11,771 nucleotides of DNA from Gammaproteobacteria bacterium (lineage in GTDB: Bacteria > Pseudomonadota > Gammaproteobacteria > Steroidobacterales > SZUA-146): contig QIGP01000350.1 of NCBI GenBank assembly GCA_003228965.1, forward strand, positions 1-11,771, read 5' to 3'. Positions 1-6,838 of this stretch are shown piece by piece. A program made the position numbers and the translations under genes. The notes beneath the pieces are model-generated. The model had not been told where the DNA came from. It was given only the letters and a program-made list of their open reading frames with translations, and ran no database searches. The stretch's first letter is position 1; every line of letters begins with the position of its first letter.

Positions 1-73
1 TGTGGGCGGCCAGGCAGGAGATTTCGTCGGCCAGAATTTCATTATGGGTGGGCTGTATTTTGGCGGATTGCAT
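1..73 (-). CDS. 5' end of an unidentified gene (partial)
   Basis: Reading the minus strand from the ATG at 73-71 gives an open frame to the window edge, 24 codons beginning MQSAKIQPTHNEILADE. A purine-rich AAGGAAA lies about 4 nt upstream of the ATG as a ribosome binding site, and a promoter-like pair of boxes lies at 104-132. Only the N-terminus is visible, with no signal peptide or membrane segment in it. I do not recognise the family. The start is supported by the binding site and promoter rather than by homology. Confidence 0.5.
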   Translation of the reverse strand, partial: MQSAKIQPTHNEILADEISCLAAH

Positions 74-103
74 GAGCTTTCCTTAGCTGGGCATATGTAC
101 AGT

Positions 104-132
104 ATAGTAACCTAAATACCAATATTAATCAA
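104..132 (-). promoter_or_regulatory. Sigma-70-like promoter of the left-edge gene
   Basis: On the minus strand a -35 box TTGATT (132-127) is separated by 17 nt from a -10 box TACTAT (109-104), about 30 nt upstream of the ATG at 73. The surrounding 100-155 region is strongly AT-rich compared with the genes around it. Two direct copies of ATATTAAT (122-129 and 145-152, plus-strand reading) begin 23 bp apart, about two helical turns, flanking and upstream of the -35 box. This spacing would suit a dimeric regulator, but no regulator can be named. Confidence 0.45.
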
Positions 133-298
133 CTATTTAAGTGGATATTAATAGCCCAAAGTAAGGCAAAAACTGGAGTTTCCAGAAGAGCCAAAACCTA
201 CTGCTATTTGACGTGTTTTGAGCACATCAATGGTGCAACCGCAGTGAAGATTGCGCGCTACTGCCGAGAAGTCGTGCACTCCAAGAGTACTTCCATGC

Positions 299-315
299 AT
301 GGCCCTTCGGGCCAT
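299..315 (-). other. Hairpin just after the arsR-like stop codon
   Basis: ATGGCCC (299-305) and GGGCCAT (309-315) form a perfect 7-bp stem with a 3-nt loop, one nt downstream of the stop codon of the ArsR-like gene (317-319). No T tract follows on the minus strand, so it is not a standard intrinsic terminator. It may protect the 3' end of the message or work as a weak or factor-assisted terminator. It overlaps a 10-bp palindrome CCATGCATGG at 293-302. The rest of 133-316 shows nothing further that I can support. Confidence 0.35.
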
Positions 316-316
316 C

Positions 317-646
317 TTACTTACCTCTACGCCGTTTGCCTCGCTCTACCTCGGTGGCGAGGCCTTCCAACCTCGAACCCCAATAGAGGCGGAGCTGATT
401 TAACCATGCCTCCACATCTTCAAAGCCAGAAGGATTGACGGAGTAGCATCGTTTTGCGCCATCTTTGCGTACAGACGCGAAGCCAGAATCGCGTAACACG
501 CGCAAATGCTGTGAGACAGCGGATTGAGATAAGCCGAACTCCGCCTCCACAACTTTTACGATTTCACCGGAAGCCTGCTCACGCTGCGACATCAACTCTA
601 GCGCCCGTCGACGGACGGGATCGGCCAGCACATCAAAAGCGTGCAT
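317..646 (-). CDS. ArsR/SmtB-family winged-helix repressor
   Basis: 109 aa, the usual length for a small ArsR-family transcriptional repressor acting as a dimer on DNA. It opens with the family signature LADPVRRRALELM (residues 7-19). The helix-turn-helix follows at about 38-56 (GLSQSAVSQHLRVLRDSGF), then a wing at about 57-70 (VRKDGAKRCYSV). The only cysteine is Cys67. No CxC or other ArsR-type metal site is present, so it is probably not a classical metal sensor; the SdpR-like, AHSA1-linked branch is a better fit. Its ATG overlaps the stop of the upstream AHSA1 gene by one base (TGATG), so the two are translationally coupled. It probably represses its own operon through the palindrome at 1320-1343. 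The C-terminus is basic (GKRRRGK). Confidence 0.88.
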   Translation of the reverse strand: MHAFDVLADPVRRRALELMSQREQASGEIVKVVEAEFGLSQSAVSQHLRVLRDSGFASVRKDGAKRCYSVNPSGFEDVEAWLNQLRLYWGSRLEGLATEVERGKRRRGK

Positions 647-1281
647 CAGCTTTCCCCAGTGTAGAAATCTGCGGTTCGGTCGGCCATGCCATTTGCCACT
701 AGTTTAGGCGCGCCTGATATGACGTGGGCCTCACCCCATGCTTTGGCCCAAGTGCGTAAAGTTATCTTGCCCTGTGCTCCTTCGGCCCACGCGGCCCAAG
801 CGTCAAGCGACGGCCGACCGTCGCTCGAAAGGTACACGTCAAGGCCGATAAATGCCGATTCCCATCCAACGCCGGTTGCACCTGGCCCGTACTGCACCCA
901 ATGCGCTTCGCTCTTCTCGTCAGTCGGTATTTCATGTTCGAGCGTCAGGAGTGCCCCGTCTTCTGCCTCCTCGACGGTGACGCTGACCCAGCTGATACTA
1001 CCGCTAAATTCCCAGGTAAGCGCTAGGATTCCGGGCGGTTCGCAAGCGATAATCTCACCATCTGCGTTGTCCTTAATCGCGAAACGTCCGCCGAGTTCAA
1101 AATCGCCAGATACTTCCGCAAACCAACGTTGGATACGCACCTTCTCAGTCAAAGCGCTCCACAAGTCACTCTGGTTGGTCGGATAGGTTCGGCTGGCTCG
1201 CACTGTTCGTGTCGGCTTCCCATCCCGCTCACTCTTGCCTACCTCTCGAAAGCTCGCGCCAAATGCTTTGCTGAACTCCAT
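646..1281 (-). CDS. AHSA1/SRPBCC-domain protein (START-like fold)
   Basis: 211 aa, probably cytoplasmic. The SRPBCC/AHSA1 domain starts at about residue 26 and carries family marks: the WSALTEKVRIQRWF helix segment (41-54), GDFELGGRF (59-67), a central ILALTWEF strand (85-92), LLTLEHE (111-117) and GPGATGVGWE (132-141) before the long C-terminal helix. Such proteins form a hydrophobic ligand cavity. They are often paired with an ArsR repressor, but the ligand is generally unknown and nothing here reveals it. The ATG at 1281 is chosen because GAGG lies 7 nt upstream and the promoter at 1321-1349 sits about 40 nt before it. It is the first gene of an operon and overlaps the ArsR gene by one base. 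Gene order (effector first, repressor second) is the reverse of many ArsR-AHSA1 pairs. The C-terminal 20 residues or so look unstructured. Confidence 0.85.
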   Translation of the reverse strand: MEFSKAFGASFREVGKSERDGKPTRTVRASRTYPTNQSDLWSALTEKVRIQRWFAEVSGDFELGGRFAIKDNADGEIIACEPPGILALTWEFSGSISWVSVTVEEAEDGALLTLEHEIPTDEKSEAHWVQYGPGATGVGWESAFIGLDVYLSSDGRPSLDAWAAWAEGAQGKITLRTWAKAWGEAHVISGAPKLVANGMADRTADFYTGES

Positions 1282-1319
1282 GCCGTAACCTCGCTTAAGT
1301 AGGATATTCTATATTTGAC

Positions 1320-1343
1320 TAATATAAGTCGAAACTTATATTA
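1320..1343. promoter_or_regulatory. Palindromic candidate ArsR operator
   Basis: Perfect inverted repeat: arm TAATATAAGT (1320-1329), centre CGAA, arm ACTTATATTA (1334-1343). ArsR/SmtB repressors are known to bind AT-rich dyads of about this size, often overlapping the promoter. Here the dyad covers the spacer and the -10 box of the promoter that drives the ArsR-like gene itself. The assignment to this repressor is inference from position, size and base composition. Confidence 0.6.
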
Positions 1344-1349
1344 ATTCAA
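1321..1349 (-). promoter_or_regulatory. Promoter of the AHSA1-arsR operon
   Basis: On the minus strand a -35 box TTGAAT (1349-1344) and a -10 box TATATT (1326-1321) are separated by exactly 17 nt, with the start codon at 1281 about 40 nt downstream. The 17-nt spacer and the -10 box are almost entirely made of the palindrome at 1320-1343. Repressor bound there would block RNA polymerase directly. Confidence 0.6.
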
Positions 1350-1535
1350 GTACTGTTGGATAGACCTGGTATAGTTTCGTCAGCCAACTGCGCCGCGCGC
1401 TTATTTACAAACTGTCTATGTTTTGAGTCCGCTCTTGGCCGAGTCTGTGTGAAAACCTTCACTTCGTCATTGCGTACGAACACACACTTCACCACACTAC
1501 CGAACAACGTCTAGACTTGCCTGGTAGCCAAACAG

Positions 1536-2762
1536 CTAACGCTGATATCGCTGACTCACACGCCAACCAACAAAAGCCAAGAGAATTGTAAACGCGGTGT
1601 AGATCGCACCCATCCGAGCCTGCTTCTCAAGCGTCACGCCCTGATCAATCATCCAGCCCATTGCAGCCGGAGATAACGCAGAAACAAACACCATCACTGC
1701 AGACATCATTGATTTGATACTGCCTAGAAACTGATTGCCATATTGCTCAGCAAGAAACGGCGTGCCAATGGTGTTTTGCAGCCCACTGCTCATGGCTAAC
1801 AATACCAAAAACGCGAGCGCTACCCACGGTTCGCTGGACGCAGACAACAATATTAATGACAACATTAACGGCACGGTATGCAGAGGCACCATAGCCGTTG
1901 CGCTATATCGGTCGACCAAAAATCCGGCAACGAATTTCATGGCAATCGCAACGCCGGCATACACTGCGAAATAGGTGGTCCACAGCGACAACGACCAGCC
2001 CTTGCTTTCCACAAGATGCACCTGATGAAAAATAAATCCAGTGAACAGTAAAGTTTGCGCCATGATATTGGGCACGAATAAATAAAAGCGAATATCCCGC
2101 AACACTTCGCCGCGACGCCACTGTTTTCGCGTAAACTCGCGCTCATTCGTCGGGGCGTGCAAATTTTCCAGATAATTATCGTGCCGTTGGGTATGTCCTC
2201 GAAGTAGCCAGAGAGTAAGAGGGAAGACAATTGCTACCAGCGCAACCGCCGTTATCTGCCAGCTCAGTCGCCAGCCGAAAGCGAGCAACATAATCACTAC
2301 AACTTTAGGCATCACCGCTTCTGACAGGGAATAACCCATACCACTAACCGCGCTCGCTTTACCTTTGTCGGCGTCGATGTACCGAACGACCGAAGTCGAC
2401 GCGGTAAGGAACATGAGGCCTTGACCGAAATGGCGCAGAAGGAAAATGGATAGCACCAGGGTCAACGGCGCGTAGCTGAACGAAATAGCGAAACAACCCA
2501 CTACCAGTCCCGCCAGAATAGCCACCGAAAAATAACGTAAATCGACTTTGTCAATCAACGCACCACTCCAGATAACGATGGCAGCACTAAGCAACGTGCC
2601 CATGGAATAGTAACTGCCGAATTCGCCGTGACTGATGCCTAGCGTTGAACGCAACTCACCGCTAAAAAGAGATATGAAAAAAGTTTGCCCAGGCGCTGAA
2701 GCGAAGGTCATTAGAACGCCGAAAAAAATCAGGCGCCATTCCTTTTTGAGCAATGCAAACAT
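1536..2762 (-). CDS. MFS transporter (12 TM)
   Basis: 408 aa inner-membrane carrier with the typical MFS layout: six hydrophobic segments, a charged cytoplasmic loop at about residues 190-222, and six more. The loop between TM2 and TM3 carries a degenerate motif A (GALIDKVDLRYF, 67-78), and the equivalent loop in the second half has GFLVDRYSATAM (280-291). The segment RHFGQGLMFLTASTSVVRYI followed by GKASAVSGMGYSLSEAVMP (110-152) is typical of TM4-TM5 in anion/drug-type MFS members. The substrate cannot be told from sequence. The start at 2762 gives a short cytoplasmic N-terminus before TM1; no good ribosome binding site precedes it and no better in-frame start was found close upstream. It lies 222 nt downstream of the Tag-like gene on the same strand, separated by a palindrome-rich region, so co-transcription is uncertain. 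No terminator with a T tract is seen in 1282-1535. Confidence 0.85.
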   Translation of the reverse strand: MFALLKKEWRLIFFGVLMTFASAPGQTFFISLFSGELRSTLGISHGEFGSYYSMGTLLSAAIVIWSGALIDKVDLRYFSVAILAGLVVGCFAISFSYAPLTLVLSIFLLRHFGQGLMFLTASTSVVRYIDADKGKASAVSGMGYSLSEAVMPKVVVIMLLAFGWRLSWQITAVALVAIVFPLTLWLLRGHTQRHDNYLENLHAPTNEREFTRKQWRRGEVLRDIRFYLFVPNIMAQTLLFTGFIFHQVHLVESKGWSLSLWTTYFAVYAGVAIAMKFVAGFLVDRYSATAMVPLHTVPLMLSLILLSASSEPWVALAFLVLLAMSSGLQNTIGTPFLAEQYGNQFLGSIKSMMSAVMVFVSALSPAAMGWMIDQGVTLEKQARMGAIYTAFTILLAFVGWRVSQRYQR

Positions 2763-2860
2763 GAACGCACTCGATCGAGAAAGTCGGTGGACACCTTTTC
2801 ACCACAAGCGCCACAAGAACGCTAACTGGCCACTTACCGTTGAAATCGAGGGTTAGCAAA

Positions 2861-2975
2861 TCGCGTCGACGCGACTGTAGCGTACCCTACCCGCAAGGTC
2901 GATAGAGCATGCGCTATATAGCGAGGGCCGATGAATTGGCGCTCTATGAATGGCCCGATCTATGGACAGCCCTCG
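2861..2975. repeat. Palindrome-rich intergenic element
   Basis: The 222-nt gap between the Tag-like and MFS genes holds several inverted repeats. TCGCGTCGACGCGA at 2861-2874 is a perfect 14-bp palindrome, and CGCTATATAGCG at 2912-2923 is a perfect 12-bp palindrome. ATAGAGC (2902-2908) pairs with GCTCTAT (2941-2947), and CGAGGGC (2922-2928) with GCCCTCG (2969-2975). GAGGGCC (2923-2929) pairs with GGCGCTC (2938-2944) with one mismatch. The nested, mutually exclusive stems resemble a REP-type element or a structured leader or terminator for minus-strand transcripts. No protein is encoded here. Confidence 0.5.
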
Positions 2976-2984
2976 TTTAAAAGG

Positions 2985-3692
2985 TCATGAATGCTGGAGA
3001 ATTTGACCACTTGGGTAGTTGGAACCTGCAGAGTAAGCGGCTATGAGGCTCAGATGTGTATAGGAGAGCCCGGTTTGTTCGTGCCACTCGTTAAAAGCCT
3101 CCTGCACGCGCCTTAAGTCGGCTTGGCTAGTGGGCTGGTCTTTTACCTCAACTCCGGCGCCTTGTAGCGCCGTGACCACATCGCGAGTCAACATGAATGA
3201 GTCTTTACCAATGAACCGCAGAAAATACTGCCCCGTATTGCCGCCGAGCCTTTTACCGTTAGCTTTGAGATATTTGAGCAGTCCAATTTGATCGGTACAC
3301 GGCCAGGACGCGACGAATTTGGCGAAACTGCCGTGCGGCTCAGACACGTCCAGAATAAAGTCCACATTGGAACGGACCGCAGAGAGCTTTTGCCAGTTGC
3401 GCACAACTCGAGTGTCTTGTGTATAAGCTTCCCACTGCTCTGGCGACAGCATAGAAAGTCGGTCCAGGTCGAAGCCGTAAAACGCCTCCTCAAACTGGGG
3501 CCACTTTTTCTCGACTACAGACCAGTTGAAACCAGCGTTATTAATACAGCGCGTCATAGTGGCAAGGACACGATCGTTCGGCAGAGCTCTTAGCTTGCGT
3601 ACCGATGTTCCGGCCGGCAGCAACTCCTGCAAAACCGCTGGGCCGCCTTTGCGTTTCGTGGCGAGGTTTCGAATTGTGGAGAATTTTTTCAT
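2985..3692 (-). CDS. Tag-like DNA-3-methyladenine glycosylase I family protein
   Basis: 235 aa. Residues about 40-182 match the adenine-glycosylase (Tag, HhH superfamily) fold: AGFNW (53-57, compare AGLSW in E. coli Tag), KWPQFEEAFYGFD (63-75), then VVRNWQKLSAVRSN (96-109), matching IIRHRGKIQAIIGN. The C-terminal half differs from E. coli Tag: LGGNTGQYFLRFIGKDSF (149-166) and then LTRDVV (168-173), resembling the HhH-GPD hairpin and catalytic-Asp region. The Zn-binding Cys/His residues of E. coli Tag are absent, and the position of its base-recognising Glu38 is not acidic (Cys49 by ungapped alignment). Expected role: base-excision repair of alkylated DNA in the cytoplasm, but specificity is uncertain. 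AAGGG lies about 6 nt upstream of the ATG, supporting this start. The last 15 residues (about 221-235) look non-conserved. Confidence 0.78.
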   Translation of the reverse strand: MKKFSTIRNLATKRKGGPAVLQELLPAGTSVRKLRALPNDRVLATMTRCINNAGFNWSVVEKKWPQFEEAFYGFDLDRLSMLSPEQWEAYTQDTRVVRNWQKLSAVRSNVDFILDVSEPHGSFAKFVASWPCTDQIGLLKYLKANGKRLGGNTGQYFLRFIGKDSFMLTRDVVTALQGAGVEVKDQPTSQADLRRVQEAFNEWHEQTGLSYTHLSLIAAYSAGSNYPSGQILQHS

Positions 3693-3748
3693 GATTTACC
3701 CTTGTGTACCCCGGATCTGTAGGGTACCTATGAATGCCTGAGGTAATA

Positions 3749-3757
3749 ATAATAGCA
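3749..3757 (-). promoter_or_regulatory. Possible extended -10 promoter of the Tag-like gene
   Basis: The minus strand reads TGC followed by TATTAT (3757-3749), an extended -10 element about 57 nt upstream of the ATG at 3692. No good -35 box is found at 17 nt. A short inverted repeat GTACCC (3706-3711) / GGGTAC (3722-3727) lies in the presumed leader. Confidence 0.3.
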
Positions 3758-3910
3758 ACTTCACTAAATTCCAGCGGCAAAAATGAGCCATTGCGGTACT
3801 TTTAAGTGTCCGAACCCTGCGAGTTGCAATTGTTTTCCGGTATAGTGACTCTTTGCTAAAATCCAATCAATTTTGAAACTGACTCCAGACACGCATCCGA
3901 GGGACCTGCT

Positions 3911-4792
3911 ATGAAAGTTTATTTGCCCATTCTCGCTTCCGTATTGCTGCTAGGCTGCAGCACCTACAACGACGTTAGGGATACTAACACCGAAAATTTC
4001 CGCGTTGACAACAGCAAGCTTACACGCGCCTTGTCACAACAAGACGAAGAAACGCAAGCCCGCTACGGCGCCCGCCACCCACAAGAAACATTGGCATTTT
4101 TCGGCATTGCCCCTGGCATGACCGTGATCGAAGCACTGCCAGGAGGCGGCTGGTACTCAAAAGTACTGATTCCTTACCTGGGCCAGGACGGCCGACTGGT
4201 CGGTGTCGATTACGCTCAGGCTATGTGGCCGTTGTTTGGCTTCTTTCCGCCTGAACAAATCGAGAAAAAGAAAACCTGGACAGCCGACTGGACTGCCGAA
4301 GCTACCGGCTGGAGAAACGAGGGTGACGCGCTTGTCGCCGCGTTCAAGTTCGGCGATATGCCCGCCACCATGAGCGGAAAAGCCGACGCCGTGCTCTTTA
4401 TTCGAGCGCTGCATAACCTGAGTCGATTTGAAAGCAAGGGTGGCTACCTGTCAGTCGCGCTCAACGACGCCATGCGTACACTCAAGCCAGGTGGCATTGT
4501 CGGTGTCGTTCAACATCGTGCACCTGCAGACGCGCCTGCCGCCTCAGTGAGCGGTGATCGTGGCTACCTCAAGCAAGCCGACGTCATCTCTTTCATGAAG
4601 AAGGCCGGTTTTGAATATGTCGGCGCAAGCGAAGTTAACGCCAACGCCAAAGACGTACCTGGCGTTAAAGAGATTGTTTGGCGCCTGCCGCCGTCAATGG
4701 TGACCAGTCGCGAAGACGCAAGCTTGCGAGAGAAAATGCAAGGAATTGGTGAATCGGATCGCATGACCCTGAAATTCCGCAAGCCCAAGTAA
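3911..4792 (+). CDS. SAM-dependent methyltransferase-like lipoprotein
   Basis: 293 aa. Residues 1-16 form a signal peptide with lipobox LLGC (13-16), so Cys16 should be lipidated. Ser17 at the +2 position is not Asp, which points to the outer membrane. The rest has a class I methyltransferase core: motif I VIEALPGGGWYS (72-83), an acidic residue ending strand 2 (GVD, Asp100), AVLFIRALHNL (160-170) and LKPGG (191-195). The preceding ARHPQETLAFFGIAPGMTV (54-72) is typical of the predicted exported methyltransferases grouped as COG4798. Substrate, and how SAM would be available outside the cytoplasm, are unknown. Some members may not be active enzymes. GAGGG lies about 8 nt upstream of the ATG. 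It is followed by a strong terminator and appears monocistronic. Confidence 0.82.
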   Translation: MKVYLPILASVLLLGCSTYNDVRDTNTENFRVDNSKLTRALSQQDEETQARYGARHPQETLAFFGIAPGMTVIEALPGGGWYSKVLIPYLGQDGRLVGVDYAQAMWPLFGFFPPEQIEKKKTWTADWTAEATGWRNEGDALVAAFKFGDMPATMSGKADAVLFIRALHNLSRFESKGGYLSVALNDAMRTLKPGGIVGVVQHRAPADAPAASVSGDRGYLKQADVISFMKKAGFEYVGASEVNANAKDVPGVKEIVWRLPPSMVTSREDASLREKMQGIGESDRMTLKFRKPK

Positions 4793-4817
4793 CACGACGC
4801 CCGTGTAACAACACGTG

Positions 4818-4854
4818 AAGCAGTGCCGGCCAGTTTGTCGGCACTGCTTTTTTT
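4818..4854 (+). terminator. Rho-independent terminator after the methyltransferase gene
   Basis: GCAGTGCCG (4820-4828) and CGGCACTGC (4839-4847) form a perfect 9-bp stem with a 10-nt loop, followed directly by seven T (4848-4854). Two further A-T pairs extend the stem outward. It starts 26 nt after the stop codon at 4790-4792 and separates this gene from the export operon. Confidence 0.9.
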
Positions 4855-4944
4855 ATGCCGTGTGTTCAACGCAAGCGATACGCAGCCAATCTAAACCCGG
4901 ACTAATGAGCCGCGCTTTTAAACCAGCTTAAGGCGCCGACCTCG

Positions 4945-4973
4945 TTCTAAACCGGGGTCAAATTGTCTATACT
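4945..4973 (+). promoter_or_regulatory. Weak candidate promoter for the export operon
   Basis: A good -10 box TATACT (4968-4973) lies 17 nt after a poor -35 box TTCTAA (4945-4950), about 107 nt upstream of the adaptor ATG at 5080. The weak -35 box suggests either an activator-dependent promoter or a wrong call. Apart from this and the terminator, nothing else stands out in 4855-5079. Confidence 0.3.
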
Positions 4974-5079
4974 TCTTGATCCTGCACCATTTATGCTCTC
5001 GCTGGTATGTACAGTCCATTTTTGGGACACTGTTCTTGGCGCAGGCTTAAGGGCACATCTGAACACCCGGGACTCACTA

Positions 5080-6123
5080 ATGAAGGACACGAGCGAACTT
5101 CTCGATCAATTGACCATAGACCGGTCTGCCGTCGAACCGGGTGGCTGGTCGCCGTGGGCCGCCCTTGCGCTGGCGGCGGTCACTGCAGTTGCAGGCGCTT
5201 TCATCGCGCTTAAGTTTTTTGCGCCGGAGCCTCAAGTCGTAGTCGCTGAAAAAACGCAAGCACCCGCACCATCAACACAACCAAATTCGGTGGCAACTAA
5301 ATCGTCGAGCACGCGGCCGCCAACTGAAAACGAAGACGCGCGCATTCTAAATGCGTCTGGCTATATTACAGCGCGACGCATTGCCACGGTGTCGTCTGAA
5401 ATCACAGGGCTCATTACCGAAGTCAACGTCGAAGAAGGTATGGTCGTAGATGTTGGTCAGGTACTGGCACGGCTGGACGACGCGCTTGCTACCGTGAACG
5501 TGGAACTCGCCCGTTCTCAACTCAATGCTCAGCGTGCCCAAATAAACAGCATTCAGGCCAACCTCGACGAGGCCAACCGGGTGCTCAGTCGCGCCAAAGA
5601 ACTACAAGCACAATCTCTGGTTTCAGAGGCCGAACTGTCTCGCTCGGTGGCTCAGGTTGATGCACTGACAGCGCAGATTAAAAGCGCCCGTGCGAACACT
5701 GAAGTATCGAAACTCGAGGTGAAACGTCAGCAAGAGAGGCTCGACGATCACACCATTCGCGCCCCTTTCGCAGGAGTAGTCACCGTTAAAAACGCTCAAA
5801 AAGGCGAGATAATTTCACCCGGGTCCGCCGGAGGTGGCTTTACGCGCACGGGCATTTGCACCATTGTCGATATGACTTCACTGGAAATCGAAGTGGACGT
5901 GAACGAGTCCTTCATCGGCCGCGTATTCGCCGGGCAGCCGGTACTGGCTAATCTGGATGCCTACCCCGACTGGGAAATACCGGCGGAAGTCATTGCCATC
6001 ATTCCCACGGCCGACCGGGCCAAAGCTACCGTGCGCGTGCGTATTGGTATACTGGAGAAAGACGCTCGAATTCTGCCCGACATGGGCGTTAGAGTTGCGT
6101 TCATGCGCGGCACCGAAACTTGA
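5080..6123 (+). CDS. HlyD/MacA-type periplasmic adaptor (membrane fusion protein)
   Basis: 347 aa from the ATG at 5080. A short cytoplasmic tail with LLDQLTIDR (7-15) is followed by one membrane anchor (about 24-46), a Pro/Ser/Thr-rich linker (about 56-85), the first half of a lipoyl/barrel-sandwich domain (about 90-133, GYITARRIATVSSEITG and GQVLARLDD), a long coiled-coil hairpin rich in Ala/Gln/Glu (about 135-222), the second lipoyl half (TIRAPFAGVVTVKNAQKGE, 225-243), then the beta-barrel and membrane-proximal domains (about 266-343). The frame is open to a TTG at 4963, but the extra 39 residues do not look like adaptor sequence, so ATG 5080 is preferred although its ribosome binding site is weak. 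Role: links the ABC pump to an outer-membrane channel. First gene of a four-gene operon, 19 nt before the ATPase. Confidence 0.87.
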   Translation: MKDTSELLDQLTIDRSAVEPGGWSPWAALALAAVTAVAGAFIALKFFAPEPQVVVAEKTQAPAPSTQPNSVATKSSSTRPPTENEDARILNASGYITARRIATVSSEITGLITEVNVEEGMVVDVGQVLARLDDALATVNVELARSQLNAQRAQINSIQANLDEANRVLSRAKELQAQSLVSEAELSRSVAQVDALTAQIKSARANTEVSKLEVKRQQERLDDHTIRAPFAGVVTVKNAQKGEIISPGSAGGGFTRTGICTIVDMTSLEIEVDVNESFIGRVFAGQPVLANLDAYPDWEIPAEVIAIIPTADRAKATVRVRIGILEKDARILPDMGVRVAFMRGTET

Positions 6124-6142
6124 TTTCAAACGGAGATCCGTC

Positions 6143-6838
6143 ATGTCAGACGACGTTTTATATAAACTTACCAACGTAACCAAGAGCTTTGTAAAAGGCA
6201 AAGAGAAGATCACCGTATTCGATAACTTGAATATGGAAATTGAGCGCGGTGATTTCCTGGCCATCATGGGCCCTTCAGGCTCTGGTAAAACAACGCTGCT
6301 CAATATGCTTGGTGGTGTGGACCAGCCAACGTCCGGCGAAGTCACGTTTGACGGCGGCCGCGTCGACACACTATCCGAAGGACAGCTCGCTGGCTGGCGA
6401 GCCAACAACATCGGTTTTATTTTCCAGTTTTATAACCTGATGCCCATGTTAAATGCGGCACGCAACGTGGAACTGCCACTACTTCTAACCAAATTGAAAA
6501 GCAAAGAGCGTAAACGAAACGTTGCTGCTGCACTGGAACTTGTAAGCCTGGCCGATCGTGCCGGCCACAAACCCGGTGAAATGTCGGGCGGTCAGCAACA
6601 GCGCGTGGCGATTGCCCGGGCATTGGTTTCTGACCCCAAACTGCTGCTGTGTGACGAACCGACCGGTGACCTGGACCGCGAAACTGCCGACGAAATCTTG
6701 GGCATCCTGCAGCTGCTCAACACCAAGTTCAATAAAACCATTGTCATGGTGACTCACGATCCCCGCGCCGCCGAATTTGCCAAGCGCACACTGCACCTCG
6801 ACAAGGGCGAATTCGTTGAGAAGGAACTTGTCACATGA
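6143..6838 (+). CDS. ABC transporter ATP-binding protein (MacB/LolD type)
   Basis: 231 aa, the normal length for the stand-alone ATPase of MacB/LolD/FtsE-type systems. All nucleotide-binding motifs are intact: Walker A GPSGSGKTT (43-51), Q-loop Gln95 in FIFQFYNLMP, signature MSGGQQQRVAIARA (147-160), Walker B LLLCDE (167-172) followed by PTGDLD, and the H-loop His205 in VTHDP. The ATG at 6143 is chosen because GGAG lies 7 nt upstream and the protein then begins like its family (LYKLTNVTKSF). The open frame continues upstream to 5957, but that part lies over the adaptor gene. It drives the two permeases that follow; its TGA overlaps the ATG of the first permease (ATGA), a sign of coupled translation. 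Confidence 0.93.
   Translation: MSDDVLYKLTNVTKSFVKGKEKITVFDNLNMEIERGDFLAIMGPSGSGKTTLLNMLGGVDQPTSGEVTFDGGRVDTLSEGQLAGWRANNIGFIFQFYNLMPMLNAARNVELPLLLTKLKSKERKRNVAAALELVSLADRAGHKPGEMSGGQQQRVAIARALVSDPKLLLCDEPTGDLDRETADEILGILQLLNTKFNKTIVMVTHDPRAAEFAKRTLHLDKGEFVEKELVT

Noticed and set aside
208..438. Plus-strand ORF of 76 codons
   Set aside because: More than half overlaps the ArsR-like gene in antisense; no ribosome binding site and no recognisable family.
686..1186. Plus-strand ORF of 166 codons
   Set aside because: Lies fully antisense to the AHSA1 gene, which has clear family motifs; the translation is Ser/Pro-rich as expected of a shadow frame.
1440..1500. GTGTG/CACAC-rich stretch considered as a hairpin or terminator downstream of the MFS gene
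   Set aside because: Pairing is broken by bulges and no T tract follows.
4963..5079. TTG-initiated N-terminal extension of the adaptor
   Set aside because: Adds 39 residues unlike any adaptor N-terminus and holds the likely promoter region; ATG 5080 gives the usual tail plus membrane anchor.
5957..6142. Upstream in-frame extension of the ABC ATPase
   Set aside because: Overlaps the adaptor coding sequence; the ATG at 6143 has a good ribosome binding site and the normal family N-terminus.
5878..6411. Minus-strand ORF of 177 codons
   Set aside because: Antisense to the end of the adaptor and the start of the ABC ATPase, both well supported.
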